A DNA stretch of 64,000 nt from positions 1 through 64,000 of the forward strand of contig NZ_JACTVJ010000019.1 in assembly GCF_014493765.1 (NCBI RefSeq). Direction: 5' to 3'. Positions 61,785 through 64,000 of this stretch are shown piece by piece. A program made the translations under genes and the position numbers. Origin of the DNA: Streptomyces polyasparticus (GTDB lineage: Bacteria > Actinomycetota > Actinomycetes > Streptomycetales > Streptomycetaceae). Below the pieces are notes generated by a model. The model saw only the letters and a program-made list of their open reading frames with translations, was not told where the DNA came from and did no database searches. Positions within the stretch are counted from its first letter, which is position 1. Every line of letters begins with the position of its first letter.

Positions 61785-62837
61785 TCAGGTGCAGCTCAGG
61801 ACCTCGCGTACATCGCGGCGCGGTGTGCGCAGCGACCAGTTGGAGTGGCCCAGGCGCAGGATCATCTGCGGGACCTGGCCCGAGGCGATCAGCGTGCGCA
61901 CCTGGGGGCGCAGGGCCGGGAGTTCAAGGGGCTGGGTGTGGAACGCGGCCGCGACCTTGTGCCCCGCCGCGAACAGCAGCACACGCTGCAGCGCCTGTCC
62001 GGCCCGCAGCCAGTCCTGTGGCATGTCGTGCGGGGTGTTCAGGAGCACCATCAGACCGGTGCGGCTGGGCCACTCCCCGGGCAGACCGCCGAAGGGCCTG
62101 CCGTGGGTCCAGCCGCTGAAGTCCCGCCCCGCCAGGAGCGTGGCATCGGGATCGAAGGGGCCCGCTTCCACGGGCACACCGTCACGGCGGCTGTCGTGCG
62201 GCGGCCGGGTCCAGCGGGCCAGCTCCGTGACGTAGAGGGGATCGTTGCGCTGGCACGTCTCGGCTTCGCGGACGAGATCGGCAAGACGCAGCTGCTCCCG
62301 GCGGTCGCCGAGCGGGTAGAACTCGGCGCCCTCGGCTCGTGCATGCCCGCGCAGAGCGTCCAGGAGCGTGGCCGGCAGCGGCGTGGCCTGGAACGGGCCG
62401 CGATAGGTGTGCCGTGCCCGCATCGCCCGGTGCATCACCTGTTCCTCGGCGGTGGCCGCGGCATGCGCGCCCCAGGTCACCCGCGCGAGCAGACCGGGCC
62501 GCCCCGGATCGGGACAGACGCGGACCACCGGACGGAAACCCAGCTGCCGCATCGCAAGCCGCAGATTGAACAGCGCCGCACCACAACTGATGGTCAGCTC
62601 ACGGGCGTTCGGGTCGATCGCCCCCAGCCTGCGGGTGGCATCCGCGTACAGCGAGATCTCCCCGTCCCGGCAAGTGAAGATCCAGGGCTGGCTGTTGTGC
62701 AGCGAAGGCGCGGTGACGGCCGCGGACACCACATGGAGCGCGGCGTGGTCCGCTCTTGCGGCCGATCGCGCCCGGCCGCCCGGCAGGGCACCGGCGGAGC
62801 GGCGAGGTGGTGCCGACGTGCCCTGCGGCCTGGCCAT
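61785..62837 (-). CDS. Acg-family FMN-binding nitroreductase-like protein 3
   Basis: 350-aa member with the family motifs APSLHNSQPWIFTC, RARHTYRGPFQATPLP, DWLRAGQALQRVLLFAAGH and LRLGHSNWSLRTPRRD. It has an extra basic, probably disordered N-terminal stretch of about 30 residues. AGGAGG is 6 bases before the ATG at 62837. First gene of a minus-strand run with USP, HAD and GH65. The upstream divergent gap carries a box pair that probably drives both this run and the USP gene on the other side. Confidence 0.88.
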   Translation of the reverse strand: MARPQGTSAPPRRSAGALPGGRARSAARADHAALHVVSAAVTAPSLHNSQPWIFTCRDGEISLYADATRRLGAIDPNARELTISCGAALFNLRLAMRQLGFRPVVRVCPDPGRPGLLARVTWGAHAAATAEEQVMHRAMRARHTYRGPFQATPLPATLLDALRGHARAEGAEFYPLGDRREQLRLADLVREAETCQRNDPLYVTELARWTRPPHDSRRDGVPVEAGPFDPDATLLAGRDFSGWTHGRPFGGLPGEWPSRTGLMVLLNTPHDMPQDWLRAGQALQRVLLFAAGHKVAAAFHTQPLELPALRPQVRTLIASGQVPQMILRLGHSNWSLRTPRRDVREVLSCT

Positions 62838-62904
62838 GGCGTCCTCCTGGTGTGCGTGGGTTCGCCTCGCTTTCCAGCGTGATCCGGGGGGACGAGCGCC
62901 CACA

Positions 62905-62940
62905 GGGGCCGGTCGTCCCCCGATGGGTACCGGTCGGCCC
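62905..62940. promoter_or_regulatory. Paired OsdR/DevR-like boxes between Acg-like 3 and a USP gene
   Basis: On the minus strand GGGACGACCGGCCCC (62919-62905) and GGGCCGACCGGTACC (62940-62926), 21 bp apart, between divergent starts at 62837 and 63032. Confidence 0.65.
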
Positions 62941-63031
62941 GGGAGCAGGCCGAAAGCCCCCTGCCGCAGGCGCGGGGCACGGCGGACCGTTGACTTGTCA
63001 CTCCGTTCTCCGCCGCGCATGGGGGCAGGTC

Positions 63032-63532
63032 ATGGACGAACTCTCGTACGGCAGCATCGTCGTGGGCGTCGACGGTTCGGCTGCCTCGCTCGCGGCTCTG
63101 CGCTGGGCCGCGGACCAGGCCGCCGCGCTGCGCAGTCCGCTGGTGGCGGTGCACGCCTGGCTGCCGACCGCACGGCTGCGCGCGCCCTACGCGCCCGCCG
63201 CCGGACTGCGCACCGCGGAGCAGGACCTGAGCCGCGCGGCCGAGACCCTGGAGGAGACGGTCGCCCGGCTCCTCAGGACCGACCGGGACGCCCGTGTGCA
63301 CGCCCTGGTCGACCAAGGGCCGCCCGTGGCCGTGCTGTTGCGCCATGCACGCCACGCCCTGCTGCTCGCCCTCGGGCGCAGCCCTCGCGAGGAGGCGGCA
63401 CAGCCGGCGCTCGGCGCCGTGGCGCGCGAGGTCGCACGCCGTGCGCCCTGTCCCGTGGTCACCGTGCCGGAACCGCCCCGGGAGGCCCGGCCCGGCGAAC
63501 TGCCCTGGCTGCTGCCCCAGATGACGGCCTGA
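63032..63532 (+). CDS. Universal stress protein, single UspA domain (3)
   Basis: 166-aa single-domain UspA protein: SIVVGVDGSAASLAALRWAADQAAALRSPLVAVHAW at the front. The C-terminal loop LGRSPREEAAQPALGAVAREVARRAPCPVVTVP lacks the G-x2-G pattern of the classic ATP loop, so it may not bind ATP. The Pro-rich tail after residue 150 is unusual. GGCAGG precedes the ATG at 63032. Divergent from Acg-like 3 with the box pair between them. Confidence 0.87.
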   Translation: MDELSYGSIVVGVDGSAASLAALRWAADQAAALRSPLVAVHAWLPTARLRAPYAPAAGLRTAEQDLSRAAETLEETVARLLRTDRDARVHALVDQGPPVAVLLRHARHALLLALGRSPREEAAQPALGAVAREVARRAPCPVVTVPEPPREARPGELPWLLPQMTA

Positions 63533-63552
63533 CCCCCAAGGACCGTACGAAC

Positions 63553-63589
63553 AGGTCCGGTCGGCCCGGGGCCCGGGGAAGAACGGCCC
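63553..63589. promoter_or_regulatory. Paired OsdR/DevR-like boxes before a small membrane protein gene
   Basis: On the minus strand GGGCCGACCGGACCT (63567-63553) and the weaker GGGCCGTTCTTCCCC (63589-63575), 22 bp apart, 64-100 bp before the ATG at 63653. Confidence 0.5.
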
Positions 63590-63652
63590 GCGGTGCACCG
63601 GTCGCCACAGGTGTTGGCTGGGGCCGAGGACAAAGGGAAGGGAGGGGAAATC

Positions 63653-63790
63653 ATGGGCACGACATTGACCTTCGAGTTCTGGGAGACGTTCGTCGCGCTG
63701 CTCGGCTTCATGATGGTGGTGCTGTTCCTGCTCGTGCTGGGTGCCGAGCGGATCTACGACGACCTCCACCCGCGGAACCGCATGCGGTGA
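63653..63790 (+). CDS. 45-aa single-pass membrane protein
   Basis: A short N-terminus (MGTTLTFEFWETF), one hydrophobic helix (about 14-31, VALLGFMMVVLFLLVLGA) and a charged C-terminal tail (ERIYDDLHPRNRMR). GGGAGGGGAAATC gives a strong ribosome binding site. It has its own box pair, so it is probably part of the stress regulon. No function is known to me; a role as a small regulator of a membrane complex is a guess. Confidence 0.68.
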   Translation: MGTTLTFEFWETFVALLGFMMVVLFLLVLGAERIYDDLHPRNRMR

Positions 63791-63861
63791 CGTGCGGGTA
63801 CGTGACATCCCCGGCCCGCCCGTCGCGCCGGGGATGTCACGTGTGCGCAGGTCACGGGTCC

Positions 63862-63896
63862 GGGCCGACAGGTCCCGGCTCAGGACCGGTCGGCCC
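63862..63896. promoter_or_regulatory. Paired OsdR/DevR-like boxes before the last universal stress protein
   Basis: GGGCCGACAGGTCCC on plus (63862-63876) and GGGCCGACCGGTCCT on minus (63896-63882), 20 bp apart in opposite orientation, 56-90 bp before the ATG at 63952. Confidence 0.6.
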
Positions 63897-63951
63897 CTGG
63901 GTGCGCACCTTCCCCACGGAGATGCTGGTGGTAGCCGAAGGGGTGGTGACG

Positions 63952-64000
63952 ATGGTCCGACCGATCACGGTGGGTGTGAACGGCTCACGAGAGAGCCTCG
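63952..64000 (+). CDS. Universal stress protein (4), N-terminus only, cut by window end
   Basis: Sixteen residues are visible (MVRPITVGVNGSRESL), the first beta strand and ATP-contact loop of a UspA domain. The usual Asp of VGVDGS is Asn here. GAAGGGG lies 8 bases before the ATG; an in-frame GTG at 63946 is possible. The paired boxes upstream place it in the same regulon. Confidence 0.75.
   Translation, partial: MVRPITVGVNGSRESL

Overview
The window is very GC-rich, uses GTG and TTG starts freely, and is densely packed with overlapping start/stop pairs (ATGA, GTGA, TTGA). It carries mycothiol-era actinobacterial families: twin-arginine hydrolases, LAL-type LuxR regulators, DmdR/IdeR-like iron boxes and Acg-type nitroreductases. 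Together these point to a streptomycete or close relative chromosome. I see no rRNA, tRNA, CRISPR array or transposase.

Left part (1-18 kb) is accessory metabolism. It holds the end of a lactate-utilisation operon (LutA, LutB partial), an ArsR/SRPBCC pair, a PIG-L deacetylase, an enoyl-CoA hydratase behind a strong dyad, and a cholesterol-oxidase-like GMC flavoprotein. Next come an SDR/TetR divergent pair with two matching operators, a dienoyl-CoA-reductase-like SDR, and a CxxC flavoprotein divergent from an XRE-cupin regulator. A quinone-oxidoreductase/two-acyl-CoA-dehydrogenase operon, a large LuxR regulator and a secreted trypsin-like protease with two Ig-like domains follow.

Middle part (18-44.6 kb): a five-gene peptide/nickel-type ABC importer behind a 17-bp dyad; an AIM6-like phosphodiesterase; an orphan DUF779 protein; and a three-gene module of an unknown protein, a MoxR AAA+ ATPase and an HExxH/VWA protein. 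Then a tandem GNAT, PPK2 and a heterodimeric ABC transporter whose two ATP sites are complementarily degenerate and whose promoter carries an iron box. Two Tat-exported amidohydrolases lie behind inverted GntR-like sites, followed by a stand-alone OLD-type TOPRIM protein, a secreted EEP-family nuclease/phosphatase and a xanthine dehydrogenase operon (xdhABC) preceded by a tiny promoter-sORF-terminator unit.

Right part (44.7-64 kb) is a hypoxia/dormancy island: narK divergent from narGHJI, three Acg-family nitroreductases, four universal stress proteins (one cut by the window end), FabV, a GH65 phosphorylase with its beta-phosphoglucomutase-like partner, and a 45-aa membrane protein. Six intergenic regions in this island each carry a pair of copies of a GGGMC...GGNCC element spaced 20-22 bp. 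This resembles the DosR/DevR box, so the island looks like one regulon of an OsdR/DevR-type regulator that is not itself in the window.
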